Virus record (IMG/VR): IMGVR_UViG_3300027856_000076
Coordinates: 1-40,488 of that record
Reading direction: 5' to 3' (one strand)
DNA: 40,488 nucleotides
From: a virus
The translations under genes and the position numbers were made by a program. Shown piece by piece: positions 17,018 to 23,966 of this stretch (position 1 is the first letter of the stretch; each line of letters starts with the position of its first letter). The notes beneath the pieces were generated by a model. The model was not told the DNA's origin. It worked only from the letters and a program-made list of their open reading frames with translations, and made no database searches.

Positions 17018-17221
17018 TTAATTATAAAAAGTTACTAGCGTTAAATTATCAGGCGCTTTACTATCAGTTGATTTCAACCACTCCTGTAATTCTTCAATCG
17101 CTATTTCTTTGCATGGAAACGTGCCGTATAAATCCACGTCGTACCCGTATTGCTTTACAGGTGGTACCGGAATTAACCGACCTTCATGCGTTAATACTTT
17201 CCATTCGTAATATTTATTCAT
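17018..17221 (-). CDS. Hypothetical small protein
   Basis: 67 aa, mixed alpha/beta with Tyr-rich N terminus (MNKYYEWKVLTHEGRLIPVP) and an EELQEWLKSTD helix. It follows a copy of the AACAACGCAAC leader with AGGATAATAAA before ATG. Function unknown. Confidence 0.6.
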   Translation of the reverse strand: MNKYYEWKVLTHEGRLIPVPPVKQYGYDVDLYGTFPCKEIAIEELQEWLKSTDSKAPDNLTLVTFYN

Positions 17222-17241
17222 TTTATTATCCTGTTGCGTTG

Positions 17242-17448
17242 TTAAAGATTAAACTCTTCAATCATAAACTTAACACCCTTAACTATTGGTTCGGGCTGCG
17301 GTATTTCGTAAGCATCAAGCGTTGCTGTAAACTCACCTAACACCCCATAAATTACTTGGTAGTCTTTATTTATTAACCAATTCTTACCTAGCTCGCTACC
17401 TAGGAATTTCATTGCTAACGATGTGTTAGCCCCTGCTGGTATATTCAT
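17242..17448 (-). CDS. Hypothetical small protein
   Basis: 68 aa, slightly acidic (ELGKNWLINKDYQVIYGVLG). It follows a variant leader copy (AACAACACAAC) with GGGAGAATGAA before ATG. No recognised motif. Confidence 0.6.
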   Translation of the reverse strand: MNIPAGANTSLAMKFLGSELGKNWLINKDYQVIYGVLGEFTATLDAYEIPQPEPIVKGVKFMIEEFNL

Positions 17449-17472
17449 TTCATTCTCCCGTTGTGTTGTTAA

Positions 17473-17718
17473 TTAATCGTCACTAGGTAGCGACATATCC
17501 ATTTCTTTGTAAAGCGTTAAAAGCTTGTTTGATAAAGCGTCCACCATAAGCGTTTCCCCGAGTTCGAATCCCATATAAGACTGCCCGCTCTCTTTAAACT
17601 TACTTATAACAACTGCATTTAAGTTAAGGTCGCTGAACATATTTACCGCTATGGTCATTAGTGAAAATTCATTAAAGCTCATTTCCAGCTCTATTTTTTC
17701 AATCTTTTTAGCTTTCAT
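17473..17718 (-). CDS. Hypothetical small protein, first gene of the leftward operon
   Basis: 81 aa, acidic C terminus (EMDMSLPSDD) and basic start (MKAKKIEKIELEM). It is nearest the leftward promoter at 17753-17781, so it should be made earliest after infection; such genes are often host-takeover or anti-defence proteins, but nothing here shows which. Ribosome-binding site AGAGAATTGAA after a leader-motif copy. Confidence 0.6.
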   Translation of the reverse strand: MKAKKIEKIELEMSFNEFSLMTIAVNMFSDLNLNAVVISKFKESGQSYMGFELGETLMVDALSNKLLTLYKEMDMSLPSDD

Positions 17719-17752
17719 TTCAATTCTCTTTAGTTGTTGCGTTGATGAACAA

Positions 17753-17781
17753 ACAATAGCAAAGGAATATTAATAAAGCAA
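17753..17781 (-). promoter_or_regulatory. Main leftward early promoter
   Basis: Read leftward: TTGCTT, 17 bases, TATTGT, about 28-40 bases ahead of the first leftward gene. It is back to back with the rightward promoter at 17792-17819, the usual layout of a regulated early switch. Confidence 0.45.
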
Positions 17782-17791
17782 TAACTTTTAC

Positions 17792-17819
17792 TTGATTGTT
17801 ATTAATTAATTTGTAATAC
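17792..17819 (+). promoter_or_regulatory. Rightward promoter for the Arc-like gene and replication genes
   Basis: TTGATT, 16 bases, TAATAC. The spacer contains the palindrome ATTAATTAAT. Only 10 bases separate it from the leftward -35 box, so one bound regulator could affect both directions. Confidence 0.45.
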
Positions 17820-17863
17820 TTGTTCCCGAAGTCAAAACACTATTAACTAATAAGGCGGTATAT

Positions 17864-18016
17864 ATGAGTGATAAAAAAGTACGTGGTTCGTTTCAGATGA
17901 TGGAGTCTACAAGAAAGGCGATAGCAGATGCGGCAACCAAAGAGGGTAGGACGTTCAATAATATGCTTGAGCAGTTAGCTAAGCGAGCTATTGATAATAA
18001 ATTAGTTCAGGCATAA
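17864..18016 (+). CDS. Arc-like ribbon-helix-helix regulator
   Basis: 50 aa, the size of P22 Arc (53 aa). A short beta-strand (GSFQMM) is followed by two helices with the RHH pattern (STRKAIADAATKEGRTFNNM then LEQLAKRAI), the G.T/S.N turn being typical. RHH proteins bind DNA as dimers through the strand pair; this one probably controls the divergent promoters just upstream. TAAGGCGG precedes ATG. No arc/ant pair is visible, so the circuit differs from P22 immI. Confidence 0.75.
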   Translation: MSDKKVRGSFQMMESTRKAIADAATKEGRTFNNMLEQLAKRAIDNKLVQA

Positions 18017-18041
18017 AAAAAGGCGCTCCGTAAAAGCACCT
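18014..18041 (-). terminator. Leftward terminator behind the Arc-like gene
   Basis: Read leftward: AGGTGCT / AGCGCCT with a 7-base loop (one G-U pair) and then seven T. It would stop leftward transcription from the replication region before it reaches the Arc-like gene. Confidence 0.5.
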
Positions 18042-18067
18042 AATTAATAACCCTAAGGCAATTATAT

Positions 18068-18688
18068 ATGACTAACAAAAAGAAGTCATTTTTACTACAC
18101 ATTGATAGCTTAGATATTCTTGACGACTTAACAAATGGTCAGGCAGGAGTTTTATTTAAAGCTATAAAGGCGTATCAACATGATGATGATTACCCTTTAG
18201 ATAGTATTGTAAAAATAGCGTTTTCACCATTCAAAAACCAGTTTGCAAGGGATGATGAAAAGTATATTAAAACTTGTGAAAGGCGCGCCATTGCTGGCTC
18301 TAAAGGAGGCAAGCAAAAGGTAGCAAATGCTAGCAAATGCAAGCAAGAGGTAGCAAACGTAGCAGATAGTAAGAATAAGAATAAGAATAAAACAAAGAAT
18401 AAGAATGATAATAAGAGTAAAGAGATATCAGTAACTAGCCGGTTTTCACCGCCGACAGATATTGAAACAGTTTCTTATTTTGAGTCTAAAGGATCGACAA
18501 ACATTGAAGCTGAAAAGTTTTGGTTATTCTATGACTCTAAAAACTGGATGGTAGGTAAAAGTAAAATGAAAAAATGGGAGTCGGCAGCTAGTGGTTGGAT
18601 AACTAGAAACAAACAAGACGACAACAAGAAAGATATTCTACAAGCCTCAGCTAATAGCGACTGGCATTTACAAGACCAAGGATTTTAA
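18068..18688 (+). CDS. Replisome-organiser-like (O-type) protein
   Basis: 206 aa. The N-terminal ~60 residues (SFLLHIDSLDILDDLTNGQA ... AFSPFKNQF) and the RRAIAGSKGGK segment occur in phage replication proteins encoded just before a helicase loader. Residues about 100-118 are an Asn/Lys repeat encoded by an AAT/AAG run. The C-terminal part (EKFWLFYDSKNWMVGKSKMK) recurs in phage origin-binding proteins. As in lambda O, the gene itself carries the likely origin (18311-18425). Two bases separate it from the P-like gene. Confidence 0.65.
   Translation: MTNKKKSFLLHIDSLDILDDLTNGQAGVLFKAIKAYQHDDDYPLDSIVKIAFSPFKNQFARDDEKYIKTCERRAIAGSKGGKQKVANASKCKQEVANVADSKNKNKNKTKNKNDNKSKEISVTSRFSPPTDIETVSYFESKGSTNIEAEKFWLFYDSKNWMVGKSKMKKWESAASGWITRNKQDDNKKDILQASANSDWHLQDQGF
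18311..18425. other. Candidate replication origin: 10-bp iterons plus AT-rich tract
   Basis: Five 10-base units lie head to tail from 18311: AAGCAAAAGG, TAGCAAATGC (twice), AAGCAAGAGG, TAGCAAACGT, then a weaker AGCAGATAGT. They share core AGCAAA and stay in exact 10-base register, so bound proteins would line up on one DNA face. From 18371 follows a ~55-base A-rich tract of AATAAG units, suited to melting. Iterons plus an AT-rich segment inside the O-type gene is the lambda origin layout. Confidence 0.6.
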
Positions 18689-18690
18689 TC

Positions 18691-19428
18691 ATGAAAGATT
18701 TATCAGAATTAGTTAACAACTTTAAACCTACGACAACAGCAAACAGACAAATGCAAACTGATGTTGTCATAGATGAATTTGCTAAAAACATTATCAACAA
18801 AGTGTTTGATCAGCTATCTGTAATATTTCCCGCATGGAAACACGCATGGCCAACAGATAAAGAATTATCACTGGCAAAAATGGAATGGACGAAAGCATTT
18901 AATGAAAACAACATAAATACACTTGAGCAAGTTAAATTTGGCTTTGTAAAGGCTAGGCGGTCGGAAAGTGACTTCCTCCCAAGTTGCGGAAAGTTTATTT
19001 CATGGTGTACACCAACCGCCGAAGATCTTGGTTATCCTTCTGAGCATAACGCACTGAGAGCTTGTCAATCACACAAGAGGCTAAAGGATATGGTAAGCCA
19101 AGGCTCTAGCATAAAAATGACAACCAGGCCTTTTATAATAGAGCTTTACAGCCATGTGGACTGGTGGTTAATGAATCACGCAACAAGCAAAACAGAGCTA
19201 GCAAGATCAGAAAAGCATTTTAAAGAAGAATACATAGCATTAATAAAGTCTGGATACCAAGAGCCTGTAGAAACCACTCACGAGCGATTGGAGACAGAAG
19301 AAGTTACAAAGGTACGTATGACACCAGAGCAGAAAGAAGATGAAAAACAGCGAGCATTAGAACGCATTAAAGATATGAGAAAGGCGTTTGCTAAGTCTAA
19401 AGCTGATAATTTATTTAACAAGGAATAA
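18691..19428 (+). CDS. Replication protein P-like helicase loader
   Basis: 245 aa (lambda P is 233 aa). Residues about 33-115 match lambda P: IINKVFDQLSVIFPAWK, EWTKAFNENNINTLEQVKFG, KARRSESDFLPSCGKFISWC. Lambda P captures host DnaB helicase and hands it to the O-bound origin. The C-terminal ~50 residues are charged (EEVTKVRMTPEQKEDEKQRA), as in P. It lies 3' of the O-like gene, the lambda order. Confidence 0.85.
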   Translation: MKDLSELVNNFKPTTTANRQMQTDVVIDEFAKNIINKVFDQLSVIFPAWKHAWPTDKELSLAKMEWTKAFNENNINTLEQVKFGFVKARRSESDFLPSCGKFISWCTPTAEDLGYPSEHNALRACQSHKRLKDMVSQGSSIKMTTRPFIIELYSHVDWWLMNHATSKTELARSEKHFKEEYIALIKSGYQEPVETTHERLETEEVTKVRMTPEQKEDEKQRALERIKDMRKAFAKSKADNLFNKE

Positions 19429-19432
19429 GCAC

Positions 19433-19621
19433 ATGAGCAAGGCAAATGAATTATTGATGATGTTTATCAAGGATAGTTACAAATCACCGACAGGAAAGCC
19501 AAGCAAGAAGACGGCAATAGCAATGATGAAATTTGTAGCTGGACAGCCTGATTTACAGCAGCTGATTAACGATGGTGATCATGCCGAGATATTGAAATTT
19601 AAAATTAACAAGGGTGAATAA
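19433..19621 (+). CDS. Small hypothetical protein after P
   Basis: 62 aa, basic and helical (SKANELLMMFIKDSYKSPTG, KKTAIAMMKFVAGQP). AGGAATAAGC precedes ATG 19433, 5 bases after the P-like stop. No family recognised; probably coexpressed with the replication genes. Confidence 0.6.
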   Translation: MSKANELLMMFIKDSYKSPTGKPSKKTAIAMMKFVAGQPDLQQLINDGDHAEILKFKINKGE

Positions 19622-19623
19622 GA

Positions 19624-20136
19624 ATGTACAAATTCACAGGAGAAGAGCAAATAATACACGAGCGTAACGAGTTCGAGCGGGAGAATATCAGGCTTAGATT
19701 AGAGTTAGAGCCATTCAAAAACAGACGGAACTGGACGCGCCCATATAATTACACGGGCGTTTTAATAAATGAACATGCGCTTTACATACCAAAGCTTAAT
19801 GTAGAGGCCATGAGGGCTTGGCATACGTTGCCAGGTGAAACACCTAAAAAAGATGCGCGAATAGAGATGACGCAGGATAATTTTTACCGTGTGATAGCTA
19901 TGAATGATGAATTGATACATGAACAAAAAACAGAGATAGCATCTTTAAAGTCCAAAATAAACAAGCTAGAGCAAAAGTCAACAAAAGAGAATATCAGACT
20001 TAAATCAGAGTTGGGCGAAATATGCGAAGCTATGATTAATATATTCAACGGTGGATTTGATGAAGAGCACCAGAAAGTTATCGACGAAGATGTTAATCGA
20101 TTAATTAACAAAAATAAACAATATGTGAGTAAATAA
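19624..20136 (+). CDS. Coiled-coil hypothetical protein
   Basis: 170 aa. Two charged helical segments (about 8-35, EEQIIHERNEFERENIRLRL, and 98-140, HEQKTEIASLKSKINKLEQ) flank a Tyr/Trp-containing middle. Start is 3 bases after the previous stop; its stop overlaps the next ATG (TAATG). Function unknown. Confidence 0.6.
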   Translation: MYKFTGEEQIIHERNEFERENIRLRLELEPFKNRRNWTRPYNYTGVLINEHALYIPKLNVEAMRAWHTLPGETPKKDARIEMTQDNFYRVIAMNDELIHEQKTEIASLKSKINKLEQKSTKENIRLKSELGEICEAMINIFNGGFDEEHQKVIDEDVNRLINKNKQYVSK

Positions 20137-20441
20137 TGAAAACTAAATTTACAGAAGGACCATGGGGTGTAGGAAATTGCGGAAAGCACCAGCCAGCAAC
20201 GACGGTTTATTGTGATGACGCTTTAGGTAGTGCTGTAGCAGATGCCTTTATGAAGTACACGACTACTTCTAATGAAGAGGCCCAGGCTAATGCCCATTTG
20301 ATAGCTTCTGCTCCTGATATGTATAAATTATTAGATAGCATCGCTGAGTTAATGAACTGTGATGATCAAACGATTGCCGATGAAATGATGCAGAAGTTTG
20401 ACGATATTGAATTCCTACTTAAAGAGGCGAGAGGCGAATAA
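20136..20441 (+). CDS. Conserved phage protein of FTEGPW/HLIASAP type
   Basis: 101 aa. It starts KFTEGPWGV and contains EEAQANAHLIASAPDMYKLL, hallmarks of a small protein very common in phages and prophages of proteobacteria, with no established function. Stop and next start overlap (TAATG). Confidence 0.7.
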   Translation: MKTKFTEGPWGVGNCGKHQPATTVYCDDALGSAVADAFMKYTTTSNEEAQANAHLIASAPDMYKLLDSIAELMNCDDQTIADEMMQKFDDIEFLLKEARGE

Positions 20442-20584
20442 TGAAAACTAAATACTACAAATACGAGTGCTCAAACTGCACCATAGGCACAATAGAAACT
20501 AACACGAACCACGGAAGCATTAGATTCGGTACAGGCTGTTCACGATGCAACTGTAAATCATTTATTTTGATGGGAGAGCGATAA
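20441..20584 (+). CDS. Small zinc-finger-like protein
   Basis: 47 aa with CSNC at residues 10-13 and CSRCNC at about 33-38, enough for one zinc site. It starts on the previous stop and ends in an overlapping start (TAATG). Confidence 0.6.
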   Translation: MKTKYYKYECSNCTIGTIETNTNHGSIRFGTGCSRCNCKSFILMGER

Positions 20585-20664
20585 TGAAACGTAAAACATA
20601 CATGATAGGTTTGGTGTTGGTTTCAGTGCTATTGGTGGTTGTTGAGAGTATGACATGGACATAA
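20584..20664 (+). CDS. 26-aa membrane peptide
   Basis: Basic start (MKRKTYM) followed by one hydrophobic span (IGLVLVSVLLVVVE). It overlaps the genes on both sides and GGGAGAG lies upstream. A one-helix phage peptide of unknown role. Confidence 0.45.
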   Translation: MKRKTYMIGLVLVSVLLVVVESMTWT

Positions 20665-20849
20665 AAACAGAAAAGTCTTTGGTAGATAACGCCATAGCAA
20701 ACTTACACGATACAGGTTATCCGGTACTTGTTAATGGGTCGGACTTTGCTGATGATATGGCCCACGCGTTAAGTGTTATTAATGTATTGCTAATTGAAGT
20801 TGATAGACTGAAAAAAGTCGTTGAATTAAATATTAAAGGGCAACTATGA
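20655..20849 (+). CDS. Hypothetical small protein
   Basis: 64 aa with a helical C-terminal part (ALSVINVLLIEVDRLKKVVE). ATG lies inside the end of the membrane peptide gene; the next gene starts inside its last codons. No family recognised. Confidence 0.55.
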   Translation: MDIKTEKSLVDNAIANLHDTGYPVLVNGSDFADDMAHALSVINVLLIEVDRLKKVVELNIKGQL

Positions 20850-21007
20850 ACGCATTAACAGAGTACAAACAAAGCGTAAGAAAAACGGTTCACAATGGAC
20901 GGATAACAATCAGCTGTATTGAGGGTAAATGGACCACTAAAAGTAGTTTATGTTATTCTAAAGTTGTTAGGCAGGCGCAGAAGTTATTTTTAGCTAATAA
21001 GGGGTAG
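20846..21007 (+). CDS. Small basic protein
   Basis: 53 aa, basic (KQSVRKTVHNGRITI, VVRQAQKLFLANKG), starting 4 bases before the previous stop with AAAGGG upstream. Its stop is adjacent to the next ATG. Unassigned. Confidence 0.55.
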   Translation: MNALTEYKQSVRKTVHNGRITISCIEGKWTTKSSLCYSKVVRQAQKLFLANKG

Positions 21008-21202
21008 ATGATGAAGAATGAAGAATGGTTTAACGATAAAGGTATATTCTCGCAAGAGGCCGTCAACGTAAGTAATGGTGAAGCAGGTGAGAAGGACACC
21101 GTTAACACCACAGGAATTGCCATTGTTGTTGATGGGACGGAAGTTATTCTTGAGTTGGAGCAGCTTAAAGATGTAGTTAGTTATTTAGAGGATGATTTTT
21201 AG
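21008..21202 (+). CDS. Acidic hypothetical protein
   Basis: 64 aa, acidic, beta-strand-like middle (GIAIVVDGTEVILELEQL) and a closing helix (KDVVSYLEDDF). Preceded by AAGGGGTAG. Two adjacent ATGs make the first residue ambiguous. Confidence 0.55.
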   Translation: MMKNEEWFNDKGIFSQEAVNVSNGEAGEKDTVNTTGIAIVVDGTEVILELEQLKDVVSYLEDDF

Positions 21203-21203
21203 T

Positions 21204-21371
21204 ATGGGCAACATAACCGAATTAGGGAAAGAAAAGGTATTCTCACAAGAGCAAGAGCTATCAGATAGAATGAATGATTTAATAGCCGAGTATAACGGTG
21301 ATTTATCATTAGTTTCTGTGATGGGCATTCTGGCGCTAAAGTTAATCGATCTAAGGGATAATCAGCAATAA
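21204..21371 (+). CDS. Small hypothetical protein, last of the replication operon
   Basis: 55 aa, starting 2 bases after the previous stop. A mostly helical sequence (EQELSDRMNDLIAEYNG then SVMGILALKLIDLRDN) with no recognised motif. A terminator follows immediately, closing the operon that began at the Arc-like gene. Confidence 0.55.
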   Translation: MGNITELGKEKVFSQEQELSDRMNDLIAEYNGDLSLVSVMGILALKLIDLRDNQQ

Positions 21372-21374
21372 CAA

Positions 21375-21401
21375 AAAAAGCCACTATCACAGTGGCTTTT
21401 T
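21375..21401. terminator. Bidirectional terminator
   Basis: AAAAAGCCACT / AGTGGCTTTTT with loop ATCAC. It ends the rightward replication operon and can also stop the leftward HTH transcript. Confidence 0.9.
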
Positions 21402-21421
21402 AATATTAGTTAGTAGTTAGG

Positions 21422-21496
21422 TTAGGCGCTCAAGTAACAGCATATAAGAATAATTCCTACAGCTATAAGGTAAATGTTCAGTGGGTTAGCTTTCAT
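21422..21496 (-). CDS. 24-aa membrane peptide
   Basis: One hydrophobic span (IYLIAVGIILICCYL) starting inside the last codons of the HTH gene (GATGAAAGCTAA), so it would be translated by coupling. Very short; reality uncertain. Confidence 0.3.
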   Translation of the reverse strand: MKANPLNIYLIAVGIILICCYLSA

Positions 21497-21689
21497 CAGG
21501 GACACACTTTAATTTCAATCCTAGCGCAAAAACAACAGTGGCAACATTTATTAACTTAACGCTACCATCACCATTTAATACTTGCCTAACTGTTCGCTTA
21601 TCCAATCCTGATAACTCTGCTAGCTGTACAGCGCTTTTAACACTCCTCTCTTTCATTGCTAATCTTATTTGTCCTGGTAACTCTTTCAT
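21486..21689 (-). CDS. HTH (Xre-type) transcriptional regulator
   Basis: 67 aa. Residues about 16-47 form a helix-turn-helix (SAVQLAELSGLDKRTVRQVL), followed by the SVKLINVATVVFALGL helix of Xre-type repressors. No peptidase or dimer domain, so it is Cro- or antitoxin-like rather than CI-like. It is divergent from the recombination operon and probably controls the two promoters in 21725-21827. It may be the lysogeny or early-timing switch, but no partner repressor was seen. Confidence 0.75.
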   Translation of the reverse strand: MKELPGQIRLAMKERSVKSAVQLAELSGLDKRTVRQVLNGDGSVKLINVATVVFALGLKLKCVPDES

Positions 21690-21724
21690 GGTGGTAATCC
21701 TTGCTTAATTGGTGATTATTGCAT

Positions 21725-21754
21725 TCTATACGCTAGAGCGATAATTTGCAACAA
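21725..21754 (-). promoter_or_regulatory. Leftward promoter with candidate operator
   Basis: Read leftward: TTGTTG, 18 bases, TATAGA. The spacer and -10 carry the imperfect inverted repeat TATACGCT-AG-AGCGATA (21727-21743), a plausible site for self-regulation by the HTH protein. Confidence 0.5.
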
Positions 21755-21799
21755 GTAACATCATACATAAATAAGTTTCAGTTTATTGTTCTATTTATG

Positions 21800-21827
21800 T
21801 TGCAATCAATAATCAGTGTGGTATTAT
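21800..21827 (+). promoter_or_regulatory. Rightward promoter for leader RNA and recombination genes
   Basis: TTGCAA, 16 bases, TATTAT. The expected start (about 21834-21836) falls at the first base-paired arm of the structured leader, which supports both calls. It is about 50 bases from the divergent HTH promoter. Confidence 0.6.
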
Positions 21828-21834
21828 TATCCCA

Positions 21835-22038
21835 AGTCGAGAGATTAGGGGGTTAGCAACCACACGCACCGACTATAAATAAACGCAAATGAGGGGCTAC
21901 CAAATTTAATAGTCTGTATATATGAGCGGGTTACGGTCTGCTATTGGTATGTAGTTAATCAAGAATAGGAGTACCAACCTATTTACCTTGAATAGCTCGC
22001 TCTTATATGCAGATTAAGTAACTAATTAAGGAATTAAC
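21835..22038 (+). ncRNA. Structured leader RNA upstream of the recT operon
   Basis: The ~200-base gene-free stretch is full of complementary segments. A 5' element pairs AGTCG (21835) with CGACT (21870) around GGTT-AGC-AACC. A main stem pairs AGTCTGTATATATGAGCG (21911-21928) with CGCTCTTATATGCAGATT (21998-22015): 17 of 18 positions pair, two as G-U. Inside it CTATTGGTA (21941-21949) pairs with TACC..AATAG (21984-21995), enclosing AATAGG/CCTATT (21964-21969 / 21978-21983). The loop ACCAA can also pair with TTGGT, giving an alternative fold. There is no T-run, so it is not a simple terminator. Possible roles are antitermination, as in put-type leaders, or translation control. Confidence 0.65.
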
Positions 22039-22263
22039 ATGAGTAATTCAGATATGAAAGAACTTTACAAAGATGATGCCGCCGCATTGATGATGCTAGA
22101 TGGCGTGGAAGAAATAATGATTAACGCTAAATTATCACAATTAGAAAGCCTCAACAGTGAAATTAGATTTAACGGGTGCAATACGGTTTCAGATGTTATT
22201 GAGCTGATCGACGCTAATATGGTTTTGTTGAATAAAATGAAGATTGAAAAGGGGATTAAATAA
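22039..22263 (+). CDS. Hypothetical small protein preceding recT
   Basis: 74 aa, acidic helical (MKELYKDDAAALMMLDGVEE). It starts 23 bases after the structured leader's main stem with AAGGAATTAAC upstream; its stop overlaps the recT start (TAATG). The place is where a Gam- or Kil-like gene might sit, but the sequence supports neither. Confidence 0.6.
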   Translation: MSNSDMKELYKDDAAALMMLDGVEEIMINAKLSQLESLNSEIRFNGCNTVSDVIELIDANMVLLNKMKIEKGIK

Positions 22264-23147
22264 TGAGTGATTTGGCAGTAATCCAAAAGGATATTGAGGC
22301 CGGATTAATTGCGGCTGGCGTTGAGTCGGTACTTCCTGCATCAGTTAAAATGTCAACCTTTGTTAGATGCGCTGCCGTAGCCATGGCGAGTAGCTCAGAC
22401 TTAAAGCAAGCCAATACTGACAGCCTGATAATGGCTCTAACTCAATGCGCTAAAGATGGATTGGTTCCTGACAATAAAGAAGCGGCGATACTTACATTTA
22501 ATACAAAGGTAAAACATCAAGGCAAGCCTGATGAATGGGTTAAAAAAGCTCAATATCTACCAATGATTGACGGGGTAATGAAGCGAGCAAGGATGTCTGG
22601 CCAGATAGCCGTATTATCATCAAAGGCAGTTTTTAATGATGATCAGTTTGATTACTGGATGGATGAAAACGGCGAGCATATTAATTATAGGCCATCGTTC
22701 AAAGGTGGGGATATGCGCCTTGCTTTTGCCTTTGCTAAACTAACCTCCTGCGAATTAATTGTTGAAGTAATGAGTAAGGCTGATGTTGATAAAATTAGAG
22801 CATCAAGCAAAACTGGTACTTATGGCCCTTGGGCTGACTGGTATGATCGTATGGCGTGTAAAGCAGTTATGCACCGATTAGCTAAACGACTACCTAACTC
22901 TTCAGAAATAGTTGAAATGTGTGAGCAAGGCATGAATATGGATTTTGATGCCCGTACAGAAAAAGAGATTATTCCTCACGTTGAAAACCCTCTTGATAAA
23001 TTGGCTGTACTTATCGAAGGTAGAGATTTAGCAGCATTCTATCCATGGGTGTCAAAAAATATAGGCTCGGAAATAACGGAAATAAAACAACTGTCAGACG
23101 CTCAAGCCTCAGCGTTAGTTGAAAAGTTGGAGAATTCAAAACAATGA
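22263..23147 (+). CDS. recT: RecT-family single-strand annealing protein
   Basis: 294 aa. Typical RecT segments: KMSTFVRCAAVAMASSSDLK, SLIMALTQCAKDGLVPDNKE, AQYLPMIDGVMKRARMSGQI, GTYGPWADWYDRMACKAVMH and RLAKRLPNSSE. RecT anneals complementary strands exposed by its partner exonuclease. The exonuclease ATG overlaps the recT stop (ATGA), the standard pairing. It would repair and concatenate phage DNA before headful packaging and permits recombination with other phages. Confidence 0.93.
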   Translation: MSDLAVIQKDIEAGLIAAGVESVLPASVKMSTFVRCAAVAMASSSDLKQANTDSLIMALTQCAKDGLVPDNKEAAILTFNTKVKHQGKPDEWVKKAQYLPMIDGVMKRARMSGQIAVLSSKAVFNDDQFDYWMDENGEHINYRPSFKGGDMRLAFAFAKLTSCELIVEVMSKADVDKIRASSKTGTYGPWADWYDRMACKAVMHRLAKRLPNSSEIVEMCEQGMNMDFDARTEKEIIPHVENPLDKLAVLIEGRDLAAFYPWVSKNIGSEITEIKQLSDAQASALVEKLENSKQ

Positions 23148-23878
23148 GAAACTTCATAGAAGAACTAGCGAATCTTAAAGATTTATTTGGGTTTGATCCC
23201 TCGCTGATTGAACAGGGCGGCGATGAGTGGCATATACTTAGATGGGCGGTATTTACAGCAAGTAATTCAAAACATTTACTATCAACTAAAAGAGGCGCAA
23301 AAGGCACTGTTTACGGCACTGATTATGTAATAGCGCCGCCATCAACAGTTGGTCGCAAAACTTACATGGAAGATTTAGTTGCCATGGTAGCATCACCGCA
23401 CATACCTAGCGATATTGGTGCAAAACCTTTGGAGTGGGGAAAGGACAACGAGCCATTAGCAAGGGACGCATACGAGGGCTTAACCTTTAACTCAGTGATA
23501 GAGCTACCGTTTATATATAAAGATAAATCAATGCGCGCAGGGGCCTCGCCTGACGGGTTGGTTAATGCTATAAATGGTGGGCTTGAATTAAAAAGCCCAT
23601 GGTCTCGTTCAGTTTATATTAAATTCGCTTCTCAAGATAAAATGAAGCATGAGGAGCGCCATCAATGCCAATTCAATATGTGGTGTAGTGATTTAGATTA
23701 CTGGCATGTGGCAAAGTTCGACCCTCGCATGGTCAACTGTAAAAAGCTTCACATGGTTGAAGTTGAAAGGAGTAAAACGGCTATGGATATGTTTGATGAA
23801 TCAATAGGGCTATTTACAGAAGAGATGGATTTAATGCTAGATAAACTGGGTATGTCATTCGGCATGCAGTGGAATTAA
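23144..23878 (+). CDS. Lambda-exonuclease/YqaJ-type 5'-3' exonuclease
   Basis: 244 aa. The PD-(D/E)XK site is visible: D137 in AGASPDG, then E148 and K150 in LELKSPWS, preceded by the helix LEWGKDNEPLARDAYE (E103). A downstream Gln-bearing helix (HQCQFNMW) also fits the family. It degrades one strand from DNA ends and loads RecT. The 88 bases to the SSB gene contain no other gene. Confidence 0.92.
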   Translation: MRNFIEELANLKDLFGFDPSLIEQGGDEWHILRWAVFTASNSKHLLSTKRGAKGTVYGTDYVIAPPSTVGRKTYMEDLVAMVASPHIPSDIGAKPLEWGKDNEPLARDAYEGLTFNSVIELPFIYKDKSMRAGASPDGLVNAINGGLELKSPWSRSVYIKFASQDKMKHEERHQCQFNMWCSDLDYWHVAKFDPRMVNCKKLHMVEVERSKTAMDMFDESIGLFTEEMDLMLDKLGMSFGMQWN

Positions 23879-23966
23879 AAGGCGACGGGTGAGGCAGCGT
23901 TAAGGCTTCAGGTCCCGAGCGGTACAGAAGTTTATATCTTAAATAAATAATCAGGAGTATAGAAAA

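Noticed and set aside
18370-18415. CRISPR-like or plain microsatellite repeat
   Set aside because: AATAAG units without spacers cannot be CRISPR, and together with the upstream iterons an origin is a better reading. No CRISPR array was seen anywhere.
21922-21954. Ten-codon leader peptide ORF within the structured leader
   Set aside because: There is no ribosome-binding site and the ATG is inside the main stem; the ORF is short enough to be chance.
23879-23966. Small gene or RNA between exonuclease and ssb
   Set aside because: No ORF with a start signal and no convincing hairpin was found; it holds only the ssb ribosome-binding site.
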